DNA of 29,669 nucleotides from contig DNQP01000253.1 in NCBI GenBank assembly GCA_003500955.1, positions 1 to 29,669 of the forward strand, in the 5' to 3' direction. This document shows, one piece after another, positions 6,662 to 16,205 of this stretch; within the stretch, counting starts at the first letter, position 1; every line of letters starts with the position of its first letter. The stretch is from Curvibacter sp. GTDB lineage: Bacteria; Pseudomonadota; Gammaproteobacteria; Burkholderiales; Burkholderiaceae_C. The notes beneath the pieces are model-generated. The model had not been told where the DNA came from. It did not search any database and was given only the letters and a program-made list of their open reading frames with translations. The position numbers and the translations under genes were made by a program.

Positions 6662-9448
6662 ATGCCGATTCGATACCTGCTCTGCTTTCTACTTTGTTGC
6701 GTTCCCGGTCTGTCCCCGGCTCAGCTCGGCATCCATACTGTGCCACGCCTGGATTCCGTCGCCTTCTACTACGGCGCGCAGACGCCTTGGGACGAACTGC
6801 GCGCCTTTGACCTCGCCATCGTCGAGCCGGACCACCTGCCAGCCGGCCCGCTGCCGGAGCTGGGCCGAACGCGGCTGGCCGCGTATGTGGCGCTGGGCGA
6901 GGTCCAGCCCTCGCGCGCCTACGCCGCGCGACTACCGCGCGAATGGCTGCGCGGCGAGAACAGCGCCTGGGGCAGCCGTCTGATCGATCAGACGCAAGCA
7001 GGCTGGCCCGCCTTCTTCGCCGACGAGGTGATCGGACCGCTGTGGCAGCGTGGTCTGCGCACATTCTTCCTTGACACCCTCGATTCCTACCAGCTGTTCG
7101 CGCGCACTGCCGAGGAACGCGCCGATCAGGAGGCCGGCATGGTGGCCGTGGTGCGCGAACTGGTCCGTCGTTATCCGGGCATCCGCTTCGTCTACAACCG
7201 CGGCTTCGAAATCCTGCCGCAGACCCGGGCCTGGGTCGACGCCGTGGCCGCGGAGTCTCTTTTTCGCCGTTACGATAGCCAGCGCCTGCGCTACGAGGAG
7301 GTGCCCGAGGACGACCGGCACTGGTTGCTGGAGCGTTTGCGCGAGGTCCGCGCGCGGCACGGCCTGCCCATCATCGCCATCGACTACGTGCCGGCCCACC
7401 AGCGGGGGCTGGCGCGCGAGACCGCGCAGCGCATCCAGGCCCTGGGCATGGTGCCCTGGGTTGCTACGCCGGAACTCGACACCCTCGGCGTGAGTTCGGT
7501 CGAGGTGATGCCGAGGCGCATCCTGGTCGTGCACAGCAGCGTGGCGGACGAATACGCGCAACGCGAGATCAGCCCAGTCGTCCACGGCGCGTTGCCTCTG
7601 CAGCACCTGGGCTACGTGCCCGAGTTCATCGCGCCTGCACAGCTGCCGGGGCAGCCGCTCTCGGGAATGTATGCTGGCGCCGTGGTCTGGCTGCAGGCCA
7701 CGCCGAGCACGGCGGAACGGCAGGTGCTGCAGGACTGGATCGCGCGCCAGGTAGCCGATGGCGTTCCGGTCGTGCTCGTGAACCAGGTCGAATTCCTGCT
7801 CGGCGGGGCGCTCGCACGGACTCTGGGTCTGAGCACCAATGCCACACCGCGGGGAACAGCACCGATCGACATCGAGCAGCAGGACCCCATACTGGGCTTC
7901 GAAACCCGGGTACGTCCTCCTGCCGACAGCTTCTTCCCACTGGAGCTGGACGGCGGCAACCCGCTGCTGACCTTGCGCCGCAGCGGCCAGCGTCAGGTAG
8001 CCGCCGCGCTGGCCCCCTGGGGTGGTTACGTGCTGCAACCCTATGCCATCACCACCCTACCCGGCGACAAGAGCGGCAATCGCTGGGTGATCAATCCCTT
8101 TGAATTCTTCCGCCGCGGTCTGCAGTTGCCCGACATGCCCGTGCCCGATGTGACCACAGAGAGCGGCCGTCGGATCTTCCTCATGCACCTGGACGGCGAC
8201 GGCTTCGTCAGCCGCAGCGAGCTGCCGGGCAACCGACTGGCCGGCGAGGAGCTGCGCGATCGCGTTGTCCGCCGCTACCGTGTACCCATGACCATCTCGG
8301 TCATCGAGGCGGAAATCTCGCCGCGCGGTCTGTATCCCGCACTGTCGCCGCTGGCGGAAAAGACGGCCCAGGACATCTTTCGCGAGCCGCACGTGGCACT
8401 GGCCTCGCACAGCTACTCTCACCCCTTTTACTGGTCTCGGATCGGCCAGCGTGGCGGCGACGCTGCAGACGCGCAGACCTACAACCTGCGCCTGCCGGGT
8501 TACCGCTTCAACCTGGAGCGCGAGATCCAGGGCTCGGTGCAGTACATCGAAAGCCGGTTGGCACCGCCGGGCAAGAAGGTCGGCCTGTTCCTGTGGACCG
8601 GCGACTGCATTCCCGGGGCCGACGCCGTGGAGTTCACCGAGCGCATCGGCCTGCTCAACATGAACGGTGGGGACACCACCGCCACCCTGGCTCACCCCAC
8701 GCTCACGCGCATCGAAGGCATGGGCATCCGGCGCGGCAACAGCTTCCAGGTCTTCGCCCCGAACCAAAACGAGAACGTCTACACCAATGACTGGACCGGG
8801 CCGTACTATGGCTTTGAACGCGTGATCGAAACCTTCGAGTTCACCGAGCGCCCGCGTCGCATCAAGCCCGTCAACGTCTATTTCCACACCTACCTGCTGA
8901 CCAAGCGCGCCGGCGTGCAGTCCTTCGAACGCATCATGGACCACGTGCTGCGACAGGAAATCACGCCGGTACACGCCGCTGCCTACGCGCGCAAGGTGCT
9001 GGATTTCCAGCGACTGGTCATCGCGCGCAGCGACACGGGCTGGCGCATCCGAGGCGCGCAAGACCTGCGCACCCTGCGTCTGCCCGCCCCGTTAGGCTTG
9101 CCCGTCATCGCGCGCAGCTCCGGAGTGGCTGGCTATCGCGAGGGGGCCGAGGGTCCGTACGTGCACCTGGGCCAGCCCGACGCCGAACTGTCTTTGGGCA
9201 CACCTGCGTCACAGCCGCGCCTGGCGTCGGCCAACGCATGGATCGTGGCCTACGAGCGCAGCGAGACCACCCAGCGTTGGACACTCGAGGGTGACGTTCC
9301 GATCGAGTTCGCCCTGGCCGACGCCGCTGACTGCCGCGTGCAGGCGGCAGGCCGAGAGCTGCAAGCCATCCGTCGCCAGGGGTCCCTGGCCCATTACCGC
9401 CTTTCCGCCCATGCTGCCCGCCCGCTCGAAGCGATATGCCAGCGTTGA
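6662..9448 (+). CDS. pelA: Pel polysaccharide deacetylase and glycoside hydrolase PelA
   Basis: A 928-residue periplasmic enzyme, close to the 948 residues of Pseudomonas PelA. A signal peptide ends near residue 20 (GLSPA-QLG). The N-terminal glycoside hydrolase domain (about 25-285) keeps Asp138 (FFLDTLD) and Glu198 (VAAESL), which correspond to P. aeruginosa Asp160 and Glu218. The deacetylase domain begins near 500; HLDGDG (Asp511, Asp513) and SHSYSHP (His583, His587) are the metal ligands, equivalent to Asp528, His600 and His604. A C-terminal beta-sandwich-like region follows. PelA partially deacetylates Pel during export and can trim it. It is the first gene of the operon, and its 3' end overlaps the next gene by 38 bases. 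The Shine-Dalgarno sequence is weak, with the structured leader upstream. Confidence 0.96.
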   Translation: MPIRYLLCFLLCCVPGLSPAQLGIHTVPRLDSVAFYYGAQTPWDELRAFDLAIVEPDHLPAGPLPELGRTRLAAYVALGEVQPSRAYAARLPREWLRGENSAWGSRLIDQTQAGWPAFFADEVIGPLWQRGLRTFFLDTLDSYQLFARTAEERADQEAGMVAVVRELVRRYPGIRFVYNRGFEILPQTRAWVDAVAAESLFRRYDSQRLRYEEVPEDDRHWLLERLREVRARHGLPIIAIDYVPAHQRGLARETAQRIQALGMVPWVATPELDTLGVSSVEVMPRRILVVHSSVADEYAQREISPVVHGALPLQHLGYVPEFIAPAQLPGQPLSGMYAGAVVWLQATPSTAERQVLQDWIARQVADGVPVVLVNQVEFLLGGALARTLGLSTNATPRGTAPIDIEQQDPILGFETRVRPPADSFFPLELDGGNPLLTLRRSGQRQVAAALAPWGGYVLQPYAITTLPGDKSGNRWVINPFEFFRRGLQLPDMPVPDVTTESGRRIFLMHLDGDGFVSRSELPGNRLAGEELRDRVVRRYRVPMTISVIEAEISPRGLYPALSPLAEKTAQDIFREPHVALASHSYSHPFYWSRIGQRGGDAADAQTYNLRLPGYRFNLEREIQGSVQYIESRLAPPGKKVGLFLWTGDCIPGADAVEFTERIGLLNMNGGDTTATLAHPTLTRIEGMGIRRGNSFQVFAPNQNENVYTNDWTGPYYGFERVIETFEFTERPRRIKPVNVYFHTYLLTKRAGVQSFERIMDHVLRQEITPVHAAAYARKVLDFQRLVIARSDTGWRIRGAQDLRTLRLPAPLGLPVIARSSGVAGYREGAEGPYVHLGQPDAELSLGTPASQPRLASANAWIVAYERSETTQRWTLEGDVPIEFALADAADCRVQAAGRELQAIRRQGSLAHYRLSAHAARPLEAICQR

Positions 9449-10298
9449 CGGGGAGATCCCGCGCGAGCAATTGACCAGTAGCTGGCAGCTTGTGCTGGTG
9501 CTGCTGGTGGTGCTGACACTGTTCTTCGTGGTCTTTCCCAAACGTGCGCTCATGCAGCGCCTGTACAACGACACGGTGCTGGACACGCTATCGCTGTCAT
9601 ACCTGCAGAACATCCTGCGCGCCGACGTCCGCAATACGGACGCGGCGTTATTGCTCGCGCGTCACCATGCGGACACCATCGACCCGCGGGCTCTAGAGGA
9701 CCAGGTCGCATCGCACACGCGCAGCGCCGATGCGCGCCAACGCGAGCTCGCGCACACGCTGCTGATCCGCGCCTTTGAGCGCCAGCTAGGGTCCGGCAGC
9801 GCTGCGTCCCGCGCCGACCTGCGCCAGCGAATCGAGGCACTGCTCAACCGTTTGGTGCAGACGCCCCTGGCGGCAAACTTGGCGCACGACTACGCGGCCC
9901 TGGCCTATCGCCTGAACCTCACCGAGCTGGCGTCACGTCTGCTGCGCCCCCACCTTGCTGACGCCAGCCCCGCGATGCTGGAGCACTATGGACACGAAGC
10001 CCAGGCAAAAGCCGAGTACCTGCTGGCGTCGTACTACTTCCTCCTCGCGCGCGAGCGCAGCACGCGCCTTGAGGACATGCGTCGCCGCTACCGGCTCGGC
10101 CTCGACGCCCTGGTCGCCACTGGACAGCCGTCCCAGGCCCTCGAGCAGGCCGAGCGACACCTTGGCGCGCTCGAGTCGGACCTGCCCACGCTGCGCTACC
10201 TGACCCGGCTGGCGCTGGCCGCAGGTCAGCCTGATGTGGCGGCGCGTTATGCCAGACGGCTGGTGTTCCGCCAGCCCGTCGCGAGGGGAACGCCTTGA
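9411..10298 (+). CDS. pelB: PelB N-terminal part: inner-membrane anchor plus TPR region, separate gene
   Basis: A 295-residue protein with a short basic cytoplasmic N-terminus and one membrane helix (about 24-42, LVLVLLVVLTLFFVVF). The rest is a long periplasmic helical region with TPR-like repeats (DAALLLARHHAD, YEHYGHEAQAKAEYL-like helices). In Pseudomonas these features form the N-terminus of the single 1193-residue PelB. Here the frame ends in TGA at 10296-10298, overlapping the TTG start of the next gene as TTGA. The start is the ATG at 9411 inside the pelA end, with no Shine-Dalgarno sequence, so translation is probably coupled to pelA. It likely connects the inner-membrane synthase complex to the outer-membrane PelB/PelC exporter. 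The start site is the least certain point. Confidence 0.85.
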   Translation: MLPARSKRYASVDGEIPREQLTSSWQLVLVLLVVLTLFFVVFPKRALMQRLYNDTVLDTLSLSYLQNILRADVRNTDAALLLARHHADTIDPRALEDQVASHTRSADARQRELAHTLLIRAFERQLGSGSAASRADLRQRIEALLNRLVQTPLAANLAHDYAALAYRLNLTELASRLLRPHLADASPAMLEHYGHEAQAKAEYLLASYYFLLARERSTRLEDMRRRYRLGLDALVATGQPSQALEQAERHLGALESDLPTLRYLTRLALAAGQPDVAARYARRLVFRQPVARGTP

Positions 10299-13225
10299 GA
10301 CGCTACGCCGTTTCCGCCGTCGCACTGCTCTGCGGCCTGGTGACCTGGGCTGGCTCAGCTCACGCGCAATCTGAGGCAGCAGAGACGGCTGCGCCGGCTC
10401 CCGCGACGCCAGCCGACACTCCCGAGCTGCGCCGTTTCCAATCCGACGACTTTGCGCTGGCGTATGAGGTATTCGTCGGAACAGGCCAGCTCGAGCCGGC
10501 CTTGCGCGTCGCCCAGCAGGCGGTGCGCGAGCTGCCGCGTGACCGGGTCTGGCGCCGCAGGCTGGCCCAGGTGGCCGAGTGGCTCGCCCGTACCGACCTC
10601 GCCGCCGAACAGTGGCGTGCGCTTTTCGCGCTGGGGGATCGATCGGAAACCACCATCCAGTCGCTGTTGCGCCTCGCGCCTGCGCTGGACGACCCAACGG
10701 TCGTGCTGCCCGTCTGGATCTACCGAGCGCAGCAAGGCGACGGACTGAGCGCCGCCCAGTGGCAGGAGGTCTATCAGCTATTCGAGGAGGCCGCCGAACC
10801 CCGCCGCGGCTCCGAGTTCTTCGAGGCCCAGTACCGCCAGCGCCAAATGCCCATGCTGCTCGACCGTGCCGCACTGCTCGCGCGGCACGCGGGGGACGAG
10901 GACCGTGCACTCGCGCTATACCTGGAGCGGCTGCAGCTGGAGCCTTTCTCCGGCCAGGCGCTGCAGGAGGCGGTGTTCATACTGGTACGCGCCGATCGCC
11001 TAGACAAGGCGCTGGCTCTGATGAAATCCCAGGCCTCACGCATCCCGCCCACCGAAGCCGAGTTCTGGAGGCTCTTCGGACAAGTGGCCTGGGAGGCCCA
11101 GGACTATGAGGCCGCCGCAGGTGCCTACCTCCGCGGCAAGGACGCCCGCGGCGCCGAGGTGGGGGACTGGTGGCGCCTCATCTTCCTGACGCGTCCGCAG
11201 CAGCCGCGTCGCGCCGCCGAACTCGCCCTTGAGGCCTGGCGCCGGCACGACAGTCTGGAGATGCTGCTGCTGGCGCTGGAGATTCTCACGGAGATCGACG
11301 ATCCGCGCGCCCAGGCCAGGCTCTACGCCGGCCTGGATACGCGCCAGCGCTCCCGCGCCGAGGCCAGCCTCGGATTCCTGCTCGGGCGGGCGCAGTTCTG
11401 GCAACGCCAGCAGCAGCGCCAGGCGGCCTGGGCCGACCTGCAACGCGCGCGGGCGCTCGCCCCAGGCGATGAAACGACCATCCTCAACACACTCTGGTTC
11501 CTGATCGACGCCGGCTGGCAGGCCGAGCTCGGCCAGGCCCTGGCGCAGCACGAGCGCCGCGCCCGCAGCACGCCAGCCTTCTGGCCGCCCTACGCCGCCG
11601 GGCGGCAGGCGCTGGGCCAGTTCCGCGACGCCGCCCGCTGGTACCGCCTAGCGCTGGAGCGCAGCCCAGATGACGCCGCGCTGCTCGCCGCCTACGCGGA
11701 CACGCTGCAGCAGCAGGGCCGCACGGGCATGGCCGACCGGGTCTATCGCCAGGCCTGGGGGCAGCTCGAAAAGCTACGTCAGGGCCGACGCGATCTGTCC
11801 CGGGCGCTGGCCCAGCCGGAACTGCTCGCCTGGGTGCGCCTGTGGTTGCGCCAGCGACCGGGTGATCCCAGTCTGCACCTGATGCGCAGGCTACACAATG
11901 AACTGCGTGATCTGGAGACCCGCGGCAGCGACGACGCCGGTCGCGACGACTTGCTGCTGGCTTGGCCGCTCACGCGGGAGCAGCCCGAAAGCGCCCGCCG
12001 TTGGGTCTGGGAGCGCTACCTGCGTCTAGGCCGTGCAGAGCCTTTGTGGGCACGCGCCCAGCTGACCCAGATGCGGGGTGACCGCGACGGCATGGCACGC
12101 CTGCTGCGGGACCACGGTGGCTCGCTGCCGCCACTGAGCCGTGCCGATCTCGCCGCCGGCAGCGGACAGACGGCACGGGCGATCGACTCGGCATGGCGCG
12201 CCATGCAGCGCGACGCGGATGCCGAGGCCGCTCACGAGCGCCTGCGCCAGCAGGGGCCACGACAGGCCCATTACGCCGAGATGCGATGGACACAGGAGCA
12301 CCTGGACCTGATGCGGCGTGAGGGCATCGCATTGGGCGCACGCCTTGTCCTCACCCCCTCCTTGCACCTGCTGCTGGACGGCATGCGTAGCACTCAGCAC
12401 AGCGATGACGCGGATTTCAGCTCGCTGTTGCCCGAGCGCGACCGCCTGCACAGCGTCGAGCTGCGTCGACTCGGACCCTCCAGCGAGACCCGGGCCGCGT
12501 TGCTGCAGCGCACCGAGCTGGCCAGCACCCTGGGGCTGAGGCTGCAGCACAGCAGGCGATGGATGCCCCGGCTCGGCTTCCAGCTCGACCTGCTGCTGCG
12601 CGGCCCATCGACCGCCAGCCTGCCGCTGCGCGCCGCCGGCTACGAGAGCTACCTCGGTGGCACGCTCGACTATGCGCTGGACCGACGCAACTATGTGCGC
12701 ATGACGCCGCGCCTGAGCCGTTACTACACCCAGTTTGGCGACGCGCTGGGCAGTGGCCGCAGCCTGGACGTCGAAGCCGGCCACCGCCTGCGCACGAGCT
12801 ACCCCGACTGGCGAATCCGTCTCGTGTTGCAGACGCAATCCTTCCAGCGTCAGGGGAGCCTCTCCGAGGCCAGCCGACAGCGCCTTCCGGCTTACCTGCG
12901 CAACGGCATGGCCTCGGGCAGCACGGACATCGCGACCTACTTCATCCCGCAGGACAGCTCCACGGTGGGGGGCTGCGTGACCGTGGGCGACAACCTGGGC
13001 GGGCTGAGCCTGCAGAGCGACTACAGCCGTGCGTGGCGCCCGTATGCGGACGCCTGCCTGCGCCACAACAGCGTGCTCGGCGACGGCTATGCGGCAACCC
13101 TGGGCGTCGCCGGCTCCGTGTTGGGCACCGACCAGCTGACGGTGCAGTGGCAGGGCAGCGACAACGCCACGCCGGGCAATGCATCGATCCGCACCCTTTC
13201 CATCCGTTACCGGTATTACTACTAG
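10295..13225 (+). CDS. pelB: PelB C-terminal part: secreted TPR scaffold plus outer-membrane beta-barrel
   Basis: A 976-residue protein with its own signal peptide (about 1-25, ending GSAHA-Q). Many TPR-type helical repeats follow (about 35-640). The C-terminal region (about 690-976) has alternating, aromatic-rich strands typical of a beta-barrel and ends in YRYYY, an outer-membrane protein terminus. It matches the TPR/porin part of PelB that exports Pel, with the TPRs guiding PelA and polymer. The TTG start at 10295 has GAGGGGA just upstream and overlaps the previous stop by 4 bases. A secretion signal and ribosome site at the junction argue that this is a genuine second gene and not a sequencing frameshift. 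Combined with the preceding gene, it gives about 1270 residues, close to intact PelB. Confidence 0.93.
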   Translation: MRRYAVSAVALLCGLVTWAGSAHAQSEAAETAAPAPATPADTPELRRFQSDDFALAYEVFVGTGQLEPALRVAQQAVRELPRDRVWRRRLAQVAEWLARTDLAAEQWRALFALGDRSETTIQSLLRLAPALDDPTVVLPVWIYRAQQGDGLSAAQWQEVYQLFEEAAEPRRGSEFFEAQYRQRQMPMLLDRAALLARHAGDEDRALALYLERLQLEPFSGQALQEAVFILVRADRLDKALALMKSQASRIPPTEAEFWRLFGQVAWEAQDYEAAAGAYLRGKDARGAEVGDWWRLIFLTRPQQPRRAAELALEAWRRHDSLEMLLLALEILTEIDDPRAQARLYAGLDTRQRSRAEASLGFLLGRAQFWQRQQQRQAAWADLQRARALAPGDETTILNTLWFLIDAGWQAELGQALAQHERRARSTPAFWPPYAAGRQALGQFRDAARWYRLALERSPDDAALLAAYADTLQQQGRTGMADRVYRQAWGQLEKLRQGRRDLSRALAQPELLAWVRLWLRQRPGDPSLHLMRRLHNELRDLETRGSDDAGRDDLLLAWPLTREQPESARRWVWERYLRLGRAEPLWARAQLTQMRGDRDGMARLLRDHGGSLPPLSRADLAAGSGQTARAIDSAWRAMQRDADAEAAHERLRQQGPRQAHYAEMRWTQEHLDLMRREGIALGARLVLTPSLHLLLDGMRSTQHSDDADFSSLLPERDRLHSVELRRLGPSSETRAALLQRTELASTLGLRLQHSRRWMPRLGFQLDLLLRGPSTASLPLRAAGYESYLGGTLDYALDRRNYVRMTPRLSRYYTQFGDALGSGRSLDVEAGHRLRTSYPDWRIRLVLQTQSFQRQGSLSEASRQRLPAYLRNGMASGSTDIATYFIPQDSSTVGGCVTVGDNLGGLSLQSDYSRAWRPYADACLRHNSVLGDGYAATLGVAGSVLGTDQLTVQWQGSDNATPGNASIRTLSIRYRYYY

Positions 13226-13235
13226 GAGGACTAAC

Positions 13236-13796
13236 ATGAACCGCACGACAACCCTGCCATGGATCGCACTCTGGCTTTCGGCCCTGCTGCTGACCGGCTG
13301 TGCCGCCACCACCAGTTCCAGCACGGGACAGGAGGCACTGGACCCACAGGCCCGCTGGGCGATGCTGCCTGTGATCAACAACACCGAAACACCCCAGGCC
13401 GGGCTGGCCGTCGAAGCCTTGGTCGAGCACCATCTGCGAGCGCGCGGTGTGGTTCAGCTGCAGCGCTACCCGGCCGCACTTTCACGCGAGAGCCTGTTCG
13501 AAGCCAGCGAGCGCAAGCTGGCGGAAGAGGCCCAGACGTGGGCTCGCGACCAGGGCGCACGTTATGCCATCACGGGCAGCGTGGAAGAGTGGCGCTACAA
13601 GATCGGACTTGACGGCGAGCCGGTCGCCGGTGTGACGCTGCGCGTGATCGAGCTCGACAGCGGCCGCGTCGTCTGGAGCGGCTCCGGCGCGCGCAGCGGC
13701 TGGAGTCGTGACGGCCTATCGGCTGTGGGGCAGCAGCTCATCAGCCGCCTCCTCGGCGAACTTCGCCTGACCCCCTTCCAGGCCAACCGCTCCTGA
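13236..13796 (+). CDS. pelC: Pel outer-membrane lipoprotein PelC
   Basis: A 186-residue lipoprotein. Its lipobox LLTGC places the acylated cysteine at 22. The mature domain (AMLPVINNTETPQAG, YAITGSVEEWRYK, GRVVWSGSG) has the PelC/CsgG-like alpha-beta pattern. In Pseudomonas PelC forms a 12-subunit ring under the outer membrane that funnels the cationic polymer to the PelB barrel. The start at 13236 is fixed by GGAGGA 5 bases upstream, which overlaps the pelB stop. This is the strongest ribosome site of the operon, fitting the high stoichiometry needed for a ring. It lies between pelB and pelD as in the reference operon. Confidence 0.94.
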   Translation: MNRTTTLPWIALWLSALLLTGCAATTSSSTGQEALDPQARWAMLPVINNTETPQAGLAVEALVEHHLRARGVVQLQRYPAALSRESLFEASERKLAEEAQTWARDQGARYAITGSVEEWRYKIGLDGEPVAGVTLRVIELDSGRVVWSGSGARSGWSRDGLSAVGQQLISRLLGELRLTPFQANRS

Positions 13797-13801
13797 TACG
13801 G

Positions 13802-15160
13802 ATGACGACGCCGCGCTTGCCCCTACCTCGCTGGCTGCAACGGGCCTGGCGCGCCGGTCGGCTCGCGCCTGAGCTGATCAGCGCCTGGGCGCAGTGGATC
13901 GAGGCGCTGTTGATCCCGACGCTGGCTGTTGCGCTGGCCTGGTTCCTGCTGCCGCAAGACCCCTTGCAGACGCGTGAGCTTTTCCCGTGGGTCTGGTTCG
14001 CGCCCACCCTGGTCGCGTTGCGTTACGGCGTCTCGCCCGGGCTGCTGTCCTGTGTCCCGTTGATCGCCAGCTGGTACCTCGCCGAACAGTCGGGGCGCCT
14101 GCCGGCCAGCTTCGGGCTGGAGTACTTCTTCGGCGGCGGTCTGCTGGTCCTGATCTGCGGAGAGTTCAGCGACATCTGGCGCGACCGCAACCTGCGGCTT
14201 GAGGAAAGCAACGTCTACCTCGCGGAGCGCCTGTCGCGCATCACCAAGCGCCACCTGCTGCTCAACCTCTCGCACGATCGCCTGGAGCACGAGATGCTGA
14301 CCCGCCCGAGCTCGCTGCGGGACGCCCTGGTACACCTGCGCGGTGTGGCCACGACCGGCGAGCCAGGGCAGGCCATGCCCGGAGCGGAGCGTCTGCTGCA
14401 GCTGCTGGCACAGTACGTCAACGTCGAAGCCGCCACGCTCTACACTCTGGTGGCGCGCGGCGATCAGCATACATTGGGCCATGCGGTTGCCCAGCTGGGG
14501 GAGCCGCTACCACTGCAGCCAGAAGACGAGCTGCTGCGCCTGGCGTTGCAGCAACAGCAGCTGGCGCACATCGCCAGCCAGGAGCTGAGCCTGAACCGTC
14601 AGACCGATCAGCTCGTCGTCGCACCCCTGGTTGCCGGCAGCGGCCGGCCGCTGGCGGTGCTCGCAGTAACGCGCATGCCATTTTTTGCACTCAATGTCGA
14701 ACATCTGCAGATGATGTCGGTCATCCTCAGCTATTACGCCGACACCGTGCACAATGGTCCGGCGGTGACGGCCATCCAGCAGCGCCTGCCTGGCATGCCC
14801 CCCCAGTTCGCCGAAGAGCTGGCCTGCATGCAGGGCTTGCAAGCGCGCACGGGGATGGGCAGCCAGATCCTGGTGATGCGCTTCGAGGGAGAACAGGGAC
14901 GCGCGATCCCCGCCGAATTTCTGCGCGTGAAGCGCGGCCTGGACGTTTACTGGCAAACCACGTCGCGCGGACACCCGGTCGTCGCCGTCCTCATGCCGCT
15001 CGCCAGCCCGGCCGCCATGGCGGGCTTCACGCAGCGCATCGAACAATGGCTGGAGCAGCGCTTCCAGGGCAGCCCGGACACGCTGGGTGTGCGCCTCCTA
15101 CCCATTGATTTCGCCCACCAAGACCCGGTGGACGCGTTGGCACGCCTGTTGGCCGGCTGA
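13802..15160 (+). CDS. pelD: c-di-GMP receptor PelD
   Basis: A 452-residue inner-membrane protein. About four membrane helices (about 33-120) are followed by a coiled segment, a GAF domain (about 185-315) and a degenerate GGDEF domain (about 330-452). The enzymatic GGDEF motif is absent, but the inhibitory-site motif RGLD is kept at Arg378-Asp381, equivalent to Arg367-Asp370 of P. aeruginosa PelD, where c-di-GMP binds and switches on Pel polymerisation. It forms the synthase complex with PelE, PelF and PelG. It starts 5 bases after the pelC stop with a weak Shine-Dalgarno sequence. This is the receptor that links the operon to the two c-di-GMP enzymes flanking it in this window. Confidence 0.95.
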   Translation: MTTPRLPLPRWLQRAWRAGRLAPELISAWAQWIEALLIPTLAVALAWFLLPQDPLQTRELFPWVWFAPTLVALRYGVSPGLLSCVPLIASWYLAEQSGRLPASFGLEYFFGGGLLVLICGEFSDIWRDRNLRLEESNVYLAERLSRITKRHLLLNLSHDRLEHEMLTRPSSLRDALVHLRGVATTGEPGQAMPGAERLLQLLAQYVNVEAATLYTLVARGDQHTLGHAVAQLGEPLPLQPEDELLRLALQQQQLAHIASQELSLNRQTDQLVVAPLVAGSGRPLAVLAVTRMPFFALNVEHLQMMSVILSYYADTVHNGPAVTAIQQRLPGMPPQFAEELACMQGLQARTGMGSQILVMRFEGEQGRAIPAEFLRVKRGLDVYWQTTSRGHPVVAVLMPLASPAAMAGFTQRIEQWLEQRFQGSPDTLGVRLLPIDFAHQDPVDALARLLAG

Positions 15161-15164
15161 GGGC

Positions 15165-16205
15165 ATGGAGACCAGCCTTGTTGCCTGGGCTGTGCTGCCC
15201 GACACCCTGGAGCGCCTGCTGGCCCCCCTGGCCGAGTCGCGCAGCCTGGCCATGCTGACGGCTCTGCTCTGTGTGCATTCGGCGCTCAGCCTGGGCGCAG
15301 CCCTGGGCAGCCTGGCCTTGATGCCACTGCACCTGCGCCGCCCGCGCGGCCTGGTCCTGCTGCTGCTGTTCAACTTCGCGTTCATCGCCCCGGTGATCGG
15401 CGCACTGGCCATCCTCCTGATCACCCGCATCTCGATGAAACACGCGCGGCAGGCCGCGCGCCAGGCGCGCCCCGCCGCCGTGGCGCTACCGGAATACGAC
15501 GTGCAGGGGCCCGAAACCATCCGAAGCAGCCAGGGTGCCATCCGCTCTCGGCTCGACGCCCAGGTCCCGGATGACATCCGCATGCAGGCCCTGCTGACCT
15601 TGCAGGCCGTCCCCGGGCGAGTGGCCAACCCCATCCTGGAGGGCCTGCTGGGCGACGAGACCGACGACGTGCGCCTGCTGGCCTTCGGCATGCTCGACAG
15701 CGAGGAGAAGCGCATTTCGCAGAACATACACCGCGAGCGCGCCCAGCTTGAGACTGAATTGAGCGCCGAGCAACGCTACGACTGCTTGCGCCACCTCGCC
15801 GAGCTGCACTGGGAACTGGTCTACGCCTGCCTGGCCCAAGGCGAGCTGCGACGCCATATCCTGCGCCAGGCGCGGGAATACTTGGAGTCCGCGCGGTCTG
15901 TGGGCCTGCCTCCCAGCCCAGGGCTGCTGCTGCTGCGGGGGCGCATCCTGCTGGCACAGGATGCACTGGACGAAGCCCAGGCCTCCTTCGAACACGCCCT
16001 GGCCCTGGGCCTGCCGCCCGTCTCCGCGCTTCCCTACCTGGCCGAAATCGCCTTCCTGCGACAACGACATGACGAGGTGCGCGCGCTGCTGCAGCAGCTG
16101 TCGACCTATAACACCACGGCCCAGACCACGGCCGTGGTCAACCTGTGGACCGGCCGCGAAACCGTGAGCAAACTCAGTGAACACCACCGCCTCCCCCATC
16201 TCTGA
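15165..16205 (+). CDS. pelE: Inner-membrane TPR protein PelE
   Basis: A 346-residue protein with two hydrophobic helices (about 27-50 and 60-86) and then a cytoplasmic helical region with TPR-like repeats (for example LLLLRGRILLAQDALDEAQ, SFEHALALGLPP). The size and layout match PelE (329 residues in P. aeruginosa), which bridges PelD and PelG in the inner-membrane synthase complex. I use the ATG at 15165, 4 bases after the pelD stop; longer in-frame sequence to 15087 lies inside pelD and is not protein-like. It overlaps pelF by 29 bases. Identification relies mainly on position and architecture, since PelE sequences vary. Confidence 0.9.
   Translation: METSLVAWAVLPDTLERLLAPLAESRSLAMLTALLCVHSALSLGAALGSLALMPLHLRRPRGLVLLLLFNFAFIAPVIGALAILLITRISMKHARQAARQARPAAVALPEYDVQGPETIRSSQGAIRSRLDAQVPDDIRMQALLTLQAVPGRVANPILEGLLGDETDDVRLLAFGMLDSEEKRISQNIHRERAQLETELSAEQRYDCLRHLAELHWELVYACLAQGELRRHILRQAREYLESARSVGLPPSPGLLLLRGRILLAQDALDEAQASFEHALALGLPPVSALPYLAEIAFLRQRHDEVRALLQQLSTYNTTAQTTAVVNLWTGRETVSKLSEHHRLPHL

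Noticed and set aside
10285..10300. A frameshift or sequencing error breaking a single pelB
   Set aside because: The downstream piece has its own signal peptide, a good Shine-Dalgarno sequence and a 4-base stop/start overlap, which a random error would not create. Read data would still be the final test.
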